This document shows, piece by piece, positions 1-8,054 of a stretch of DNA of 46,562 nucleotides. A model generated the notes under the pieces. That model was given only the letters and a program-made list of their open reading frames with translations. It ran no database searches and was not told the DNA's origin. The position numbers and the translations under genes are program-made. This DNA is from Clostridiales bacterium CHKCI006 (GTDB taxonomy: Bacteria; Bacillota_I; Bacilli_A; Erysipelotrichales; Coprobacillaceae), in assembly GCA_900018345.1 (NCBI GenBank), contig FCNA01000025.1:1-46562 (forward strand), in the 5' to 3' direction. Every line of letters starts with the position of its first letter. Position 1 is the first letter of the stretch.

Positions 1-1
1 T

Positions 2-88
2 TTGGATTTTAAGTATCTGATTACTAAAGCAACTTCATCTTTCACTGATTTTAGACTGTTTAAGCATTTTTTCATCATCCTTGGCTAG
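2..88 (+). CDS. Possible 3' end of a gene entering from the left edge
   Basis: An open frame runs from base 2 to a TAG at 86-88 and reads as 28 residues ending in FFIILG. The TAG lies inside the hairpin of a plus-strand terminator, the usual arrangement for the end of a real gene in this window (compare jag and the helicase gene). I do not recognise the family from so short a tail. It could be chance, because the frame is short. Confidence 0.25.
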   Translation: MDFKYLITKATSSFTDFRLFKHFFIILG

Positions 89-104
89 GATGAATGCTTT
101 TTTT
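62..104 (+). terminator. Rho-independent terminator, plus strand
   Basis: AAGCATT (62-68) pairs with AATGCTT (93-99) and CATCC with GGATG nearer the loop, with an internal bulge, followed by a run of T to base 104. The T run is only on the plus-strand side, so it ends transcription coming from the left edge, converging on the response-regulator gene. Confidence 0.6.
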
Positions 105-131
105 GTTCTGAGTTTCCGAGACTACTCTTAC

Positions 132-833
132 TTATTGTTTCTCTATTTTGTAGCCTACTCCCCATACTACTTTAAGATAGCGAGGATTCTTGGGATTGAT
201 TTCAATCTTTTCCCTCAAGTTTCGTATATGTACCATCACTGTTTCCGTATTAATGGCACTTTCTTTCCAAACATTCTCATAAATGCTATCAGCTGAAAAA
301 ACTTTACCAGGATAATGCATCAATAATTCCAGAATACGAAATTCAATAGGTGTCACTTTGACCGGTGTACCATCCACAAATAATTCTTTTGTATCCAGAT
401 TTAATTCCAGTCCTCCGACAACATACCGGGTCCCATCTTCTTTCTTGCTGTCGACAACATTTAAATATTTCTGATAGCGTCTTAACTGACTGGCAACACG
501 CGCTAAAAGTTCCATAGGTACAAAGGGCTTGGTAACATAATCATCTGCACCGATATTCAGACCCGTGATCTTGTCAATATCTTCTGATTTGGCAGATAAA
601 ATAATGACTGGAAAATCATAGTGTTCTCTTAGCTTCATGACCAGCTGAATGCCATCCATGACCGGCATCATGATATCAATGATCGCTAAATGAATGACTT
701 CTCGTTCAATAATTTCCATGCCTTCTTTTCCATTAGCTGCTTTATGCACAACATATCCCTGGTTTTTTAAATAAATCTCAATGGCATCAGCAATTTCTTT
801 TTCATCTTCACATACTAAAATATGGTATTCCAT
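132..833 (-). CDS. OmpR/PhoB-family response regulator
   Basis: A 233-residue two-component response regulator that would bind DNA when phosphorylated. The receiver domain spans about residues 1-118, with the acidic pair E9/D10, phospho-acceptor D53 in the IIDIMMP motif and conserved K102 in DDYVTKPF. A winged-helix DNA-binding domain of the OmpR/PhoB type fills about 135-230 and ends in the typical VWGVGYKIE. The start is supported by GGGAGG seven bases upstream. No histidine kinase is adjacent: upstream is a DedA-like gene and downstream is a converging terminator, so it is an orphan within this window. The receiver resembles the VanR/vancomycin-type subgroup, but I would not assign a ligand or target. 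Confidence 0.93.
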   Translation of the reverse strand: MEYHILVCEDEKEIADAIEIYLKNQGYVVHKAANGKEGMEIIEREVIHLAIIDIMMPVMDGIQLVMKLREHYDFPVIILSAKSEDIDKITGLNIGADDYVTKPFVPMELLARVASQLRRYQKYLNVVDSKKEDGTRYVVGGLELNLDTKELFVDGTPVKVTPIEFRILELLMHYPGKVFSADSIYENVWKESAINTETVMVHIRNLREKIEINPKNPRYLKVVWGVGYKIEKQ

Positions 834-863
834 CCTAAGACCTCCCCCAATTCATATGTCTCT

Positions 864-872
864 ATTATAACA
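864..872 (-). promoter_or_regulatory. Extended -10 promoter of the response regulator
   Basis: On the minus strand the sequence reads TGTTATAAT, a perfect TATAAT with the upstream TG of an extended -10 element, about 30 bases before the response-regulator start. The -35 region is poor, as is usual with extended -10 promoters. Confidence 0.55.
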
Positions 873-902
873 TTGAAACATAAAGATGAGGAGATGCGCT
901 TT

Positions 903-1589
903 CTAAAGATTTCCTAAAGTTTGCTTTTGAACATAACGCTGGTAGATCCATAGTCCAAATAACGAGATCAAAGCAGTGGTTCCAAAGACGATAGCCATAA
1001 AAAGATAGTCTCTTTCCACAAATGCATTCCCACTCACGGTGCTTGTTACTACTGACGGGAATCGCGCTAAAGTTGTGATTCCTAAATAAGGCAACAATGG
1101 CACTTGCAATACCGGCATCATATAAGTCAAGAGATCCTTCGGTGTTCCAGGAATAAAAAAGACCCAGAAAAGTAAACGATACAAATGTTTTGTTTGAGAT
1201 AGATGATCTAATTTTTGTATCTTTTCTTCACTAAATAACTGTCTGACGAGCTTTACACCAAAATAATTCACAAAACCATAGATAATGATTGATCCTAACA
1301 AAGCGCCAACCAGACAAACGAATGTCCCATAGATGGGACCATACAGAAATCCAGCAGCGACCTCTACGATTTCACCGGGTAAAAAAGGAAAGATAATTTG
1401 TAAAGTCATGATGCCAATCACAATCAGCACACCACCAAAGCCAAACTGAGCTAATTGTTCTTTTAAAATCTCTGGTTCACTCACTAATTTGACTAAGGGA
1501 TGATAAAAAATCAGACATCCGGCTAGGATAAAGAGAAACATTGCTGCCAGTTTCATCAGTTGTTTTCGATGTGTTTTTAAATAATTCAT
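903..1589 (-). CDS. TVP38/TMEM64 (VTT domain, DedA-like) membrane protein
   Basis: A 228-residue integral membrane protein of the SNARE-associated/VTT superfamily, relatives of which act as lipid scramblases or flippases. There is an N-terminal membrane segment at about residues 12-32, then the VTT core with paired helices, the FPFLPGEIVEVAAGFLYGP stretch and the conserved FFIPGTPKDLLTY loop. A last helix lies near the C terminus. Length is usual for the family. The start codon follows AAGGG at a normal distance. It lies upstream of the response regulator in the same direction with a 69-base gap, but that gene has its own promoter, so a functional link is not implied. Substrate unknown. Confidence 0.88.
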   Translation of the reverse strand: MNYLKTHRKQLMKLAAMFLFILAGCLIFYHPLVKLVSEPEILKEQLAQFGFGGVLIVIGIMTLQIIFPFLPGEIVEVAAGFLYGPIYGTFVCLVGALLGSIIIYGFVNYFGVKLVRQLFSEEKIQKLDHLSQTKHLYRLLFWVFFIPGTPKDLLTYMMPVLQVPLLPYLGITTLARFPSVVTSTVSGNAFVERDYLFMAIVFGTTALISLFGLWIYQRYVQKQTLGNL

Positions 1590-1692
1590 GTTATCCCTTC
1601 TTTCGTCATATAGTTTACCCCGAAAACATAAAGAGAGGCGCTACAAAAAGAAAAAGAAATTCTAAACATTTTATTAAGGGATGGGGACATGC

Positions 1693-1698
1693 TATAAT
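1693..1698 (+). promoter_or_regulatory. -10 element of the epimerase gene
   Basis: A perfect TATAAT lies 34 bases before the TTG start of the epimerase-like gene. The hexamer 17 bases upstream (TTTATT) is a weak -35. Confidence 0.45.
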
Positions 1699-1726
1699 AG
1701 TTTATGCTTATAAAGGAGGAATCATT

Positions 1727-2632
1727 TTGAAAATCTTGCTTATTGGCGGCAGTTATTTTCTGGGTCGTGTCTTTGTCTTGATGGCCCATTCGAAACATGA
1801 ACTGACGCTTTTAAATAGAGGACATTATTCTATGGCATCCTATGTCCACCAGGAATTCACGCTGGATCGTCATGATCTAGCAGCACTAGCATCCTTACCC
1901 GCTGAAAACTATGATGTCATCATTGATTGCTGCGCTTATGAAAAAGGAGACATTGAAACTTTCTGTACCCATTTTCCAGGCACTTTTCAACACTACCTTC
2001 TCATCAGCACGGTTGATGTCTATAAACATCGCACAGACAAGATACAAGATGAAGATCAACCCTACGAAGATCTTCATTATGCTGGTGAAGTGGGTCAATA
2101 TATCGATGGTAAGATCCAAGTCGAAAAGGAGCTTATTGCGCTTGCCCAATCTCAAGCCTTTTCCTACACGATTTTAAGACCAGGCATGATCTATGGTCCT
2201 TTTAATTATGCCCCTCGTGAAAGTGCCCTGATTGCCAGAGCCTGCCAGGATCAGCCGCTTTACCATTTTGCCAATGCGGATGGTACTTTCCAGTTGGTTT
2301 ATGTCAAAGATGTGGCACGCGCTATCTTACAGGTCATCGACAAACCAACCCAGGCTATCTTCAATGTTGTCAGTCCCGAAAAAATCACTTATCATCAGAT
2401 TGCCAGTCGCATTCTATCCACGCTAGACAAAGAAGCGCTGTTGACTGAACAAGATTTAGATACAGCCATCCAAGAAGGCTATCCTCTTCCGTTTCCTTTA
2501 TTTTCCCAGGAATGTGAATCTTATGATAGTTCACGTCTAATAGATACGTACGATTTTCAATACACACCTTTTGATACAGGAATGAATGAAACTGTTCAGG
2601 CATTTTTGCCTGTCTTCATGCCTCAGAAATAA
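1727..2632 (+). CDS. NAD-dependent epimerase/dehydratase family protein
   Basis: An extended short-chain dehydrogenase of 301 residues. The N terminus MKILLIGGSYFLGR is a Rossmann dinucleotide-binding motif, and the catalytic pair is seen as YxxxK in QYIDGKIQVE, after the LLISTVDVY strand. The reading frame is open further upstream to 1541, but the Rossmann strand begins at a TTG at 1727. This TTG is preceded by AAAGGAGGA six bases away and by a TATAAT promoter, so TTG is the start. The family acts on nucleotide sugars or related substrates; the sequence resembles RNA-binding/chloroplast-like atypical SDRs as much as sugar epimerases, so the substrate is not assigned. It stands alone. Confidence 0.85.
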   Translation: MKILLIGGSYFLGRVFVLMAHSKHELTLLNRGHYSMASYVHQEFTLDRHDLAALASLPAENYDVIIDCCAYEKGDIETFCTHFPGTFQHYLLISTVDVYKHRTDKIQDEDQPYEDLHYAGEVGQYIDGKIQVEKELIALAQSQAFSYTILRPGMIYGPFNYAPRESALIARACQDQPLYHFANADGTFQLVYVKDVARAILQVIDKPTQAIFNVVSPEKITYHQIASRILSTLDKEALLTEQDLDTAIQEGYPLPFPLFSQECESYDSSRLIDTYDFQYTPFDTGMNETVQAFLPVFMPQK

Positions 2633-2735
2633 TTTATTGGATTGAATATGCATTCCATTTTTAATATATCATTCATTCAATTATTATATTTATTTTGAAT
2701 TAAATCAACAAGCAAAGAAGTGAGGTGCATTAGGA

Positions 2736-3284
2736 ATGAAAATTTCTTATCGCTTACTTTCCAAAAAAGAACTTTCTTCAGATTGGCTGATGTCTTTTTG
2801 TCATGATCAGCACATCACTGCGCGCTACATTAAACAAGGTCAACAATGGCTCATCCAACCCTGCTCCATCAACCGACAATGGGACAAAGAAAAACGTCAA
2901 TGGATCCCAACTTACTTAGCGCGTCAGATTGACCGTCATGGTTATGTGATTGGTGCTTATCATCATGAGACATGCATTGGTTTTATCGCCCTGGATGGTT
3001 GTCTTAAAGGATCCAAAAACCAATACGCCAATTTAACGATGCTCTTTGTCGATGATGGCTGGCAAGGACATGGCATTGGAGAAAGCCTTTTTTCTCTCAT
3101 TCAACCTTATGCACGACAACTAGGAGCCCAAAAACTCTTTATCTCTGCTATTCCGTCAGTTGAAACCGTTGATTTCTATTTTCATAGGGGCTGTTGGGAT
3201 GCAAAAGAGATCATTCCCTCTTATATTGATTCTACAGAGGATCGCTATCTTGAATATGATTTAAAAAATGCTTACCCTGACTAG
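2736..3284 (+). CDS. GNAT-family N-acetyltransferase
   Basis: A 182-residue acetyltransferase. The acetyl-CoA pyrophosphate loop is visible as GWQGHGIGESLF (family motif Q/RxxGxG/A) at about residues 108-119, preceded by the LTMLFVDD strand. The C terminus carries the strand-plus-aromatic pattern VDFYFHRGCW. An N-terminal stretch of about 50 residues precedes the fold. A GTGAGGTG ribosome binding site lies ahead of the ATG. The stop codon lies in the loop of a convergent terminator. Substrate unknown; it has no functional neighbour. Confidence 0.85.
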   Translation: MKISYRLLSKKELSSDWLMSFCHDQHITARYIKQGQQWLIQPCSINRQWDKEKRQWIPTYLARQIDRHGYVIGAYHHETCIGFIALDGCLKGSKNQYANLTMLFVDDGWQGHGIGESLFSLIQPYARQLGAQKLFISAIPSVETVDFYFHRGCWDAKEIIPSYIDSTEDRYLEYDLKNAYPD

Positions 3285-3294
3285 GATAAGCATT
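3267..3294. terminator. Convergent bidirectional terminator between GNAT gene and rsmI
   Basis: AATGCTTA (3267-3274) pairs with TAAGCATT (3287-3294). It has an A run on the left and a T-rich right side, so it can work in both directions. The stop codons of both converging genes lie within it. Confidence 0.7.
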
Positions 3295-4162
3295 ATTCTT
3301 TCTCTTTGCGTTCATTTAAGTAGGTCTGGTAGACCTCGTTTTTCTTTAGGTGTCGTTCCTGGCTCACTTGCTTAATGGCATCGCGGGAACTCATCCCACT
3401 TTGAATATAGGCTTCGACTTGTTCAGCTACAGAGAGCGTATATTCTTCCTCTTCTGTTTTCGCTTCTTCCTGGCTGCCTGAAATCACAATCACCATCTCA
3501 CCTTTAAGTTCTCCGGCAATCGTAAGAATTTCTGAAACGCGACCGCGGATAATTTCCTCATGACGTTTCGTTAATTCACGGCAGAGCGCCATCTCGCGAT
3601 CCCCCCATATCTCCAACATCATTTTTAACGTTTTTTCGATACGATAAGGGGATTCATAGAAGACCATGGTCTCCTGGTGATAACGATATTTCTCCAATTG
3701 ACGCCGTTTCAGACGATCCTGGTGATCTAAAAAACCAAAGAAAGTAAATGGCTGCGGTGCAATGCCTGATACAACCAAGGCATCCAGACATGCATTCGCA
3801 CCGGAAATCGGTACAACATTCAGCTGATGGCGAATCGCTTCCTGAACCAGTTCATAACCCGGATCAGAGATTGCCGGATAACCGGCATCACTTACCAGTA
3901 CCAGATCATTCCCTTCTTCCATAAGATGAATGAGATGTGGGATGCTCTGTCTCAGATTATGTTCGTGATGACTGACGAGTTTCGCTTTGATCTCAAAATG
4001 ATTCAGCAGTTTGATGGTATTTCGTGTATCCTCGGCAGCAATATATTCTACCTGCTGCATGATTTCAATTGCTCGTGGCGTCATCTCTTTTAAATTGCCA
4101 ATCGGTGTTGCAACCAGATATAAGGTCGGTGATTCTGAATCAAAACTTTTCTGTCTATACAT
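3293..4162 (-). CDS. rsmI: 16S rRNA (cytidine1402-2'-O)-methyltransferase RsmI
   Basis: RsmI 2'-O-methylates C1402 in the decoding centre of 16S rRNA using S-adenosylmethionine. The tetrapyrrole-methylase fold shows the family signatures YLVATPIGNLKEMTPRA near the N terminus, AAEDTRNTIKLLNHF, and VLVSDAGYPAISDPG. The C-terminal extension ends in a Lys/Glu-rich helix. Two starts are possible: a TTG at 4177 or an ATG at 4162. I chose the ATG because it overlaps the upstream gene by 8 bases and has GGAG nine bases upstream. It is the last gene of the tmk-holB-ricT-yabB-rsmI run, the same order as in Bacillus, but without the yazA nuclease gene usually present before it. Confidence 0.95.
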   Translation of the reverse strand: MYRQKSFDSESPTLYLVATPIGNLKEMTPRAIEIMQQVEYIAAEDTRNTIKLLNHFEIKAKLVSHHEHNLRQSIPHLIHLMEEGNDLVLVSDAGYPAISDPGYELVQEAIRHQLNVVPISGANACLDALVVSGIAPQPFTFFGFLDHQDRLKRRQLEKYRYHQETMVFYESPYRIEKTLKMMLEIWGDREMALCRELTKRHEEIIRGRVSEILTIAGELKGEMVIVISGSQEEAKTEEEEYTLSVAEQVEAYIQSGMSSRDAIKQVSQERHLKKNEVYQTYLNERKEKE

Positions 4163-4901
4163 TTTCCTTTTCTCCAAACATCATACGTATTTCCTCGGTA
4201 TATGTCCCATCCTCATGATGCGCATATAATGGCGGTTCGATTTTTAACCCTGGCTGCCCCTTATAAACCCCTTCGACCAAAACCATATGACTGTCCTTTC
4301 CTATCTTTGGATAAACAAAGCGCAGCCGTTTGGGTTCAATGTCGTTGTGTTTCATCAGTTCAATAATATCAATCAGACGATCCGGCCGATGAATCATCGC
4401 AAAACGTCCGCGGTATTCCAAAAGCATTCGTGCTGTTTCAATGATCTCGCTTAAAGTAATCTTGACTTCATGACGCGCTATCCGCAAATATTCATTGTCA
4501 TTTAAATTGCTGTGTTCATCGATTTTAAAAAACGGCGGGTTACAGATCACGAGCTTTGCCGCTTTAGGGTGTGACTTGGCATAAGACTTCATATCATCAC
4601 AAACAATGGTTATCTGATCTTCCAAATGATTGAGTGCGATATTTCTTTGAGCCAGTTCTGCTGCCTCTTCCTGAATCTCAATGCCTAATACAGGCACCTT
4701 GGTTCTTTTGCTTAAAAGTAACGGAATAGCCGCATTATTCGTACCCAAATCGATGATGCGATGCGTGTCGCGAGTAATCGAAGCAAAATTAGCTAAAAGA
4801 ACAGTATCCAGCGAAAAGTTAAACATATCTCTTCGCTGGATAATTTTTAGATCTTTATGTGCCAACAGATAATTAAGCACTTCGTTCGTCTTTAGCTCCA
4901 T
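4155..4901 (-). CDS. yabB: YabB/TrmN6-type tRNA1(Val) adenine-N6 methyltransferase
   Basis: A 248-residue class I SAM-dependent methyltransferase. The SAM-binding loop is IIDLGTNNAAIPLLLS (about residues 47-62), and the N6-adenine methyltransferase catalytic motif NPPFF follows VICN. The opening QRRDMFNFSLDTVLLANF is typical of the YabB/TrmN6 family, which modifies A37 of tRNA-Val. AAGGAAAG lies ahead of the ATG. It overlaps ricT upstream by 29 bases and rsmI downstream by 8 bases, indicating translational coupling. The family assignment is firm; the exact tRNA target is inferred from homologues. Confidence 0.88.
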   Translation of the reverse strand: MELKTNEVLNYLLAHKDLKIIQRRDMFNFSLDTVLLANFASITRDTHRIIDLGTNNAAIPLLLSKRTKVPVLGIEIQEEAAELAQRNIALNHLEDQITIVCDDMKSYAKSHPKAAKLVICNPPFFKIDEHSNLNDNEYLRIARHEVKITLSEIIETARMLLEYRGRFAMIHRPDRLIDIIELMKHNDIEPKRLRFVYPKIGKDSHMVLVEGVYKGQPGLKIEPPLYAHHEDGTYTEEIRMMFGEKENV

Positions 4902-5718
4902 TGTTCTTTCCTTTTCCTTCTTTATTCCAATGCAGCTGATTCACATCCACCGAGATGACTTCACCATCTGCTTCTAACTTCACTTGGTCATTCAGGACAT
5001 TCAGGCTGGTCACTTTATAATTTTTACCATTAAAATGAATCCGATGTCCTACTTTAGGAAATCTTTTTTTCTCTTTGGTGTAAATATCATCTTCATACTT
5101 TAAGCAGCACATCAGACGTCCGCAGGCACCTGAAATCTTGTCGATATTGATGGCCAGCATCTGGTTTTTGGCCATATTGATCGATACGCCATCAAATTCA
5201 CCCAGGAAAGTCGAACAGCAAAGCGGCAGGCCACAAGTGCCTAAACCACCCACGATTTTTGATTTATCTCGTGGTCCGATTTGTCTAAGCTCAATGCGAC
5301 ACTTAAAAACAGAAGCCAGTTCCTTTAATAATTCACGGAAATCCACTCGATCATCGGATACATACATAAAGATGACTTTAGTACTATCCAACGTATATTC
5401 ACAGTGCACTAAGTGCATATCCAGACCATGTTTCTTGACGATTTCTTTACATGTTTCTAAAGCCGTTTTCGCTTTTTCCTGATTGTGAGCTGCATTCCTG
5501 ATATCGTCTTTTGTTGCCAGACGAATGATTGGTTTCAGTTCTGCATCCAGATTTAATTCTTCTAAAGGTTTAGGTTGTGAGACTGCCTCCCCTAATTCCA
5601 GGCCTCTGACGGTTTCTACAACCACGCGCTCTAAAGCATCCATTTTCAAATTCGTTGAAAAATAATAGATTTTCCCTACACTTTTGAAACGCACACCTAC
5701 ATAATGTGTATATTCCAT
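4873..5718 (-). CDS. ricT: RicT/YaaT (PSP1 C-terminal domain) protein
   Basis: This protein is a homologue of Bacillus YaaT/RicT, part of the RicA-RicF-RicT iron-sulfur complex that aids RNase Y-dependent mRNA processing and, in spore formers, the phosphorelay. The PSP1 domain includes the Cys-rich signatures LGTCGLPLCC and CGRLMCCLKYE. An ATG at 5724 abuts the AAAGGAG sequence directly, so I place the start at the next ATG (5718), six bases from it. It lies between holB and the methyltransferase, as in Bacillus, but the yabA gene that usually follows is absent. Confidence 0.93.
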   Translation of the reverse strand: MEYTHYVGVRFKSVGKIYYFSTNLKMDALERVVVETVRGLELGEAVSQPKPLEELNLDAELKPIIRLATKDDIRNAAHNQEKAKTALETCKEIVKKHGLDMHLVHCEYTLDSTKVIFMYVSDDRVDFRELLKELASVFKCRIELRQIGPRDKSKIVGGLGTCGLPLCCSTFLGEFDGVSINMAKNQMLAINIDKISGACGRLMCCLKYEDDIYTKEKKRFPKVGHRIHFNGKNYKVTSLNVLNDQVKLEADGEVISVDVNQLHWNKEGKGKNNGAKDERSA

Positions 5719-5731
5719 AGGCATCTCCTTT

Positions 5732-6691
5732 CTACAAATGATACATCATACTATCCATTAATAATAAAACATTCGCATTACGTCTGATCTGTTCCTTCGC
5801 ATACAGGATCTGTTCGATTGCCTGAATCAAGCGCTCTGGATCCTGATGGTATAATTCAAACTGTTTGGCATGATCACAATATAAAGTCGTTAACCCATAA
5901 CTCTGATAAAGAACATCCCTTAAGCCCATCATTACGAGATCCAGGAAGAGATTGATTTCATCTTTTTCCTTATGATTTTTAAAGATATGTGTTTGCGCAT
6001 TAATGATGAGATTATCATGCTTCAGAAAATAATCTTCAATAAAATTGAGTGCTTCGACTTTGAGTTCCTGATACAGTTCAGAGTTGGCCGTTTCGATGAT
6101 CTTACCGGCCCCATCATAAATACTGGCTAAAAGATTCGCATCCTCCTGTTTGACGCCTTTAGCGACCACCGCATCTATCAGCCCTTTCATAGACAGTGCT
6201 CTAAAATGAATGACCATACAACGCGAGATGATGGTTGGTAAAACACGATTCATGTTTTCACAAGTCAATATTGCATAAATACCCGGAACTGGTTCTTCCA
6301 AGGTCTTCAACAGCGTATTCATCGCTTCAGGTGTGGCATTATCAATATTTTCCAATATGTATATCTTTGCTTTACCTTCTACTGAGGATTTACTGAATTC
6401 CTCCTGTATTTGCTCAATATGTCTTTTCTTGATGGATTCATCTTTACCATTATAATATTTCAAATCGATATAATTCATTTCCTCAATCCGCCGGCAGTCA
6501 TTGCATGCTTCACAGGCTAAAACCTCCTGATCACAGATCAGGCATTTCGCTATAAATAAAGCAATCTCATGAATGTCTACGCCTTTTTGACTCGTCAGCA
6601 AAAACGCATGAGGAATCTTATCTTGGCTAAACGCACTTAAAAGCGTTTGATAGAAAACGGGCTGTGTTTCTTGTAGGACTTCTTTGATCAT
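5732..6691 (-). CDS. holB: DNA polymerase III subunit delta' (HolB)
   Basis: The delta' clamp-loader subunit, 319 residues. The AAA+ fold has a degenerate P-loop ([12 protein letters not shown]), as expected for delta', which does not hydrolyse ATP. A zinc-binding cluster [17 protein letters not shown] follows at about residues 51-67. Also present are [10 protein letters not shown] and the SRC motif in [11 protein letters not shown]. It overlaps tmk by four bases (ATGA), so it is coupled to it, and ricT follows closely. It shares the TLLKTLEEP and SRC elements with dnaX in this window. Confidence 0.93.
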   Translation of the reverse strand: MIKEVLQETQPVFYQTLLSAFSQDKIPHAFLLTSQKGVDIHEIALFIAKCLICDQEVLACEACNDCRRIEEMNYIDLKYYNGKDESIKKRHIEQIQEEFSKSSVEGKAKIYILENIDNATPEAMNTLLKTLEEPVPGIYAILTCENMNRVLPTIISRCMVIHFRALSMKGLIDAVVAKGVKQEDANLLASIYDGAGKIIETANSELYQELKVEALNFIEDYFLKHDNLIINAQTHIFKNHKEKDEINLFLDLVMMGLRDVLYQSYGLTTLYCDHAKQFELYHQDPERLIQAIEQILYAKEQIRRNANVLLLMDSMMYHL

Positions 6692-7311
6692 AAGTATTTT
6701 CTAACTTCGGCTAAAACCGTCTGATACACATCATGTAACGCGGCCCCTGCATCAACACGTGTTATTCGTTCAGGATAACGACGTAAGACCTCCTGATATC
6801 CCTCATAAACATGATGATGAAAATCAAGGGTTTCCAAATCCAGACGATTGACCTCTCGATGGGCATTTTCAGCAATTCGCTGTAACCCGATTTCTGGTGC
6901 AACATCAAAGAATATGGTCGCATCGGGCATCACATCTTCGATTGCGAAAAGATTCATCTGATAAACCGCCTCTATGCCTAAGCCACGCGCAACCCCCTGA
7001 TAAACTAAAGAGCTATCCACAAAACGATCACAGATGACGACCGTCCCTTTTTCCAAAGCCGGCAGTACTTTCTCAATTAAATGCTGGCGTCGACTGGCAG
7101 CATATAACAAGGCTTCTGTTTTGGCATCCATCGCTGTGTTTTTGGGATCTAAAATGACTTTACGAATTTGCTCAGCAATATCGATTCCGCCGGGTTCACG
7201 CGTATAGAGGACTTCATAGCCTTCCTCATTTAAAGACTCTAATACCATCCGGGCAACGGTTGTTTTGCCGCTTCCTTCCGGACCTTCAAATGTAATAAAT
7301 GTACCTTTCAT
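6688..7311 (-). CDS. tmk: Thymidylate kinase
   Basis: Phosphorylates dTMP to dTDP. The P-loop GPEGSGKTT lies at residues 10-18, followed by the DRF motif in [16 protein letters not shown] and a C-terminal LID region around [14 protein letters not shown]. At 207 residues the length is normal. It is the first gene of the leftward run tmk-holB-ricT-yabB-rsmI. In Bacillus two small genes, yaaQ and yaaR, stand between tmk and holB; here the two are fused by an ATGA overlap. Confidence 0.96.
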   Translation of the reverse strand: MKGTFITFEGPEGSGKTTVARMVLESLNEEGYEVLYTREPGGIDIAEQIRKVILDPKNTAMDAKTEALLYAASRRQHLIEKVLPALEKGTVVICDRFVDSSLVYQGVARGLGIEAVYQMNLFAIEDVMPDATIFFDVAPEIGLQRIAENAHREVNRLDLETLDFHHHVYEGYQEVLRRYPERITRVDAGAALHDVYQTVLAEVRKYL

Positions 7312-7340
7312 ACTTCTAACCCCTTTTTACTATCTATTCT

Positions 7341-7369
7341 ATTATAATAAAAAAATGGGCTATTGGAAA
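7341..7369 (-). promoter_or_regulatory. Promoter of the tmk-holB-ricT-yabB-rsmI run
   Basis: On the minus strand TATAAT (7341-7346) is spaced 17 bases from TTTCCA (7364-7369). The -10 is perfect and the -35 is weak. Confidence 0.5.
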
Positions 7370-7397
7370 GCAAAATTGTCTCTTTCCAGACATTGGA

Positions 7398-7426
7398 TTG
7401 TACATTCTTTTCTTCTATGTTATGAT
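7398..7426 (+). promoter_or_regulatory. Sigma-A-type promoter of the DUF3796-like gene
   Basis: TTGTAC (7398-7403), a 17-base spacer and TATGAT (7421-7426), about 30 bases before the ATG at 7456. Confidence 0.65.
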
Positions 7427-7455
7427 TAGGATAGATTGGCAGGGAGGGATACATC

Positions 7456-7797
7456 ATGAAATCAATCAACTATGTCGGTTTTTTATCACTGCTGGCACTA
7501 CTAGCCATCTTAGGTTTAACAATGCATGAACCTGGTCTCATTGGCTTTCTGGGTTTTCTCTATTTCATTCGATACTTTTGGGTTGAACCGTCCTTAGCTT
7601 TCAAGCATATTTTGCAGAAAGCCGGCTGTTATGCTTTCCTTACTGAGTTATTTTGCTTTCTGCCACTGTTCTTCATTGCCTTTTTTACCCTTCCTTTTGA
7701 TTTAACCTTAACGGTTGCACTAGGAATCAGTTTCATTGCTGCCATCGCTACCTTTACTTTTTCGCTGGTTTACTTTGAATTGAAATATCTATCATAA
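7456..7797 (+). CDS. Small membrane protein, DUF3796-like
   Basis: A 113-residue membrane protein with hydrophobic segments at about residues 5-22, 26-42, 58-80 and 84-108. The opening pattern NYVGFLSLLALLAILGL and GFLGFLYFIRYFWVEP, then an Ala-rich segment after a Lys, resembles the DUF3796 family, whose role is unknown and which often pairs with a small HTH regulator (none here). GGGAGGG precedes the ATG and a clear promoter and terminator flank the gene, so it is expressed alone. The family call is by recall of the pattern, not by search. Confidence 0.7.
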   Translation: MKSINYVGFLSLLALLAILGLTMHEPGLIGFLGFLYFIRYFWVEPSLAFKHILQKAGCYAFLTELFCFLPLFFIAFFTLPFDLTLTVALGISFIAAIATFTFSLVYFELKYLS

Positions 7798-7825
7798 AAG
7801 GTCAGAACCTATTGTCTGACCTTTT
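7796..7825. terminator. Bidirectional terminator
   Basis: AAAAGGTCAGA (7796-7806) pairs with TCTGACCTTTT (7815-7825) around an 8-base loop. It separates the converging DUF3796-like gene and bofA, with the stop codons of both in the hairpin. Confidence 0.85.
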
Positions 7826-8009
7826 AAAATCCCTGAATAAGTAGGATGACCGCAATGACACCGGGAATCCCAAATGCAGCAATGACAATTATGCTGAAAA
7901 AGTTAATCGGAATCGCCCATCCATAACGAACCCCGACGGTATTGAATACAACTAAAAAGAGTGTCGCCATAATGATACGGATCGTTAGCTTAGAAAGGAT
8001 CTCTTTCAT
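7824..8009 (-). CDS. bofA: BofA-family small membrane protein (pro-sigma-K processing inhibitor homologue)
   Basis: A 61-residue protein with two hydrophobic stretches, about residues 12-25 and 33-59. The C-terminal half, INFFSIIVIAAFGIPGVIAVILL, matches the BofA pattern in which Asn, Gly, Pro and Gly are conserved. In Bacillus, BofA inhibits the SpoIVFB protease until sigma-K activation. Position strongly supports the call: it follows dnaX-ybaB-recR, as in Bacillus. The intervening yaaL gene is missing. In a non-spore-forming lineage it may have another role. Confidence 0.75.
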   Translation of the reverse strand: MKEILSKLTIRIIMATLFLVVFNTVGVRYGWAIPINFFSIIVIAAFGIPGVIAVILLIQGF

Positions 8010-8054
8010 CCCATCGCCCCTATCACTATGTATGCACTCTTTTTATATTTTAGA

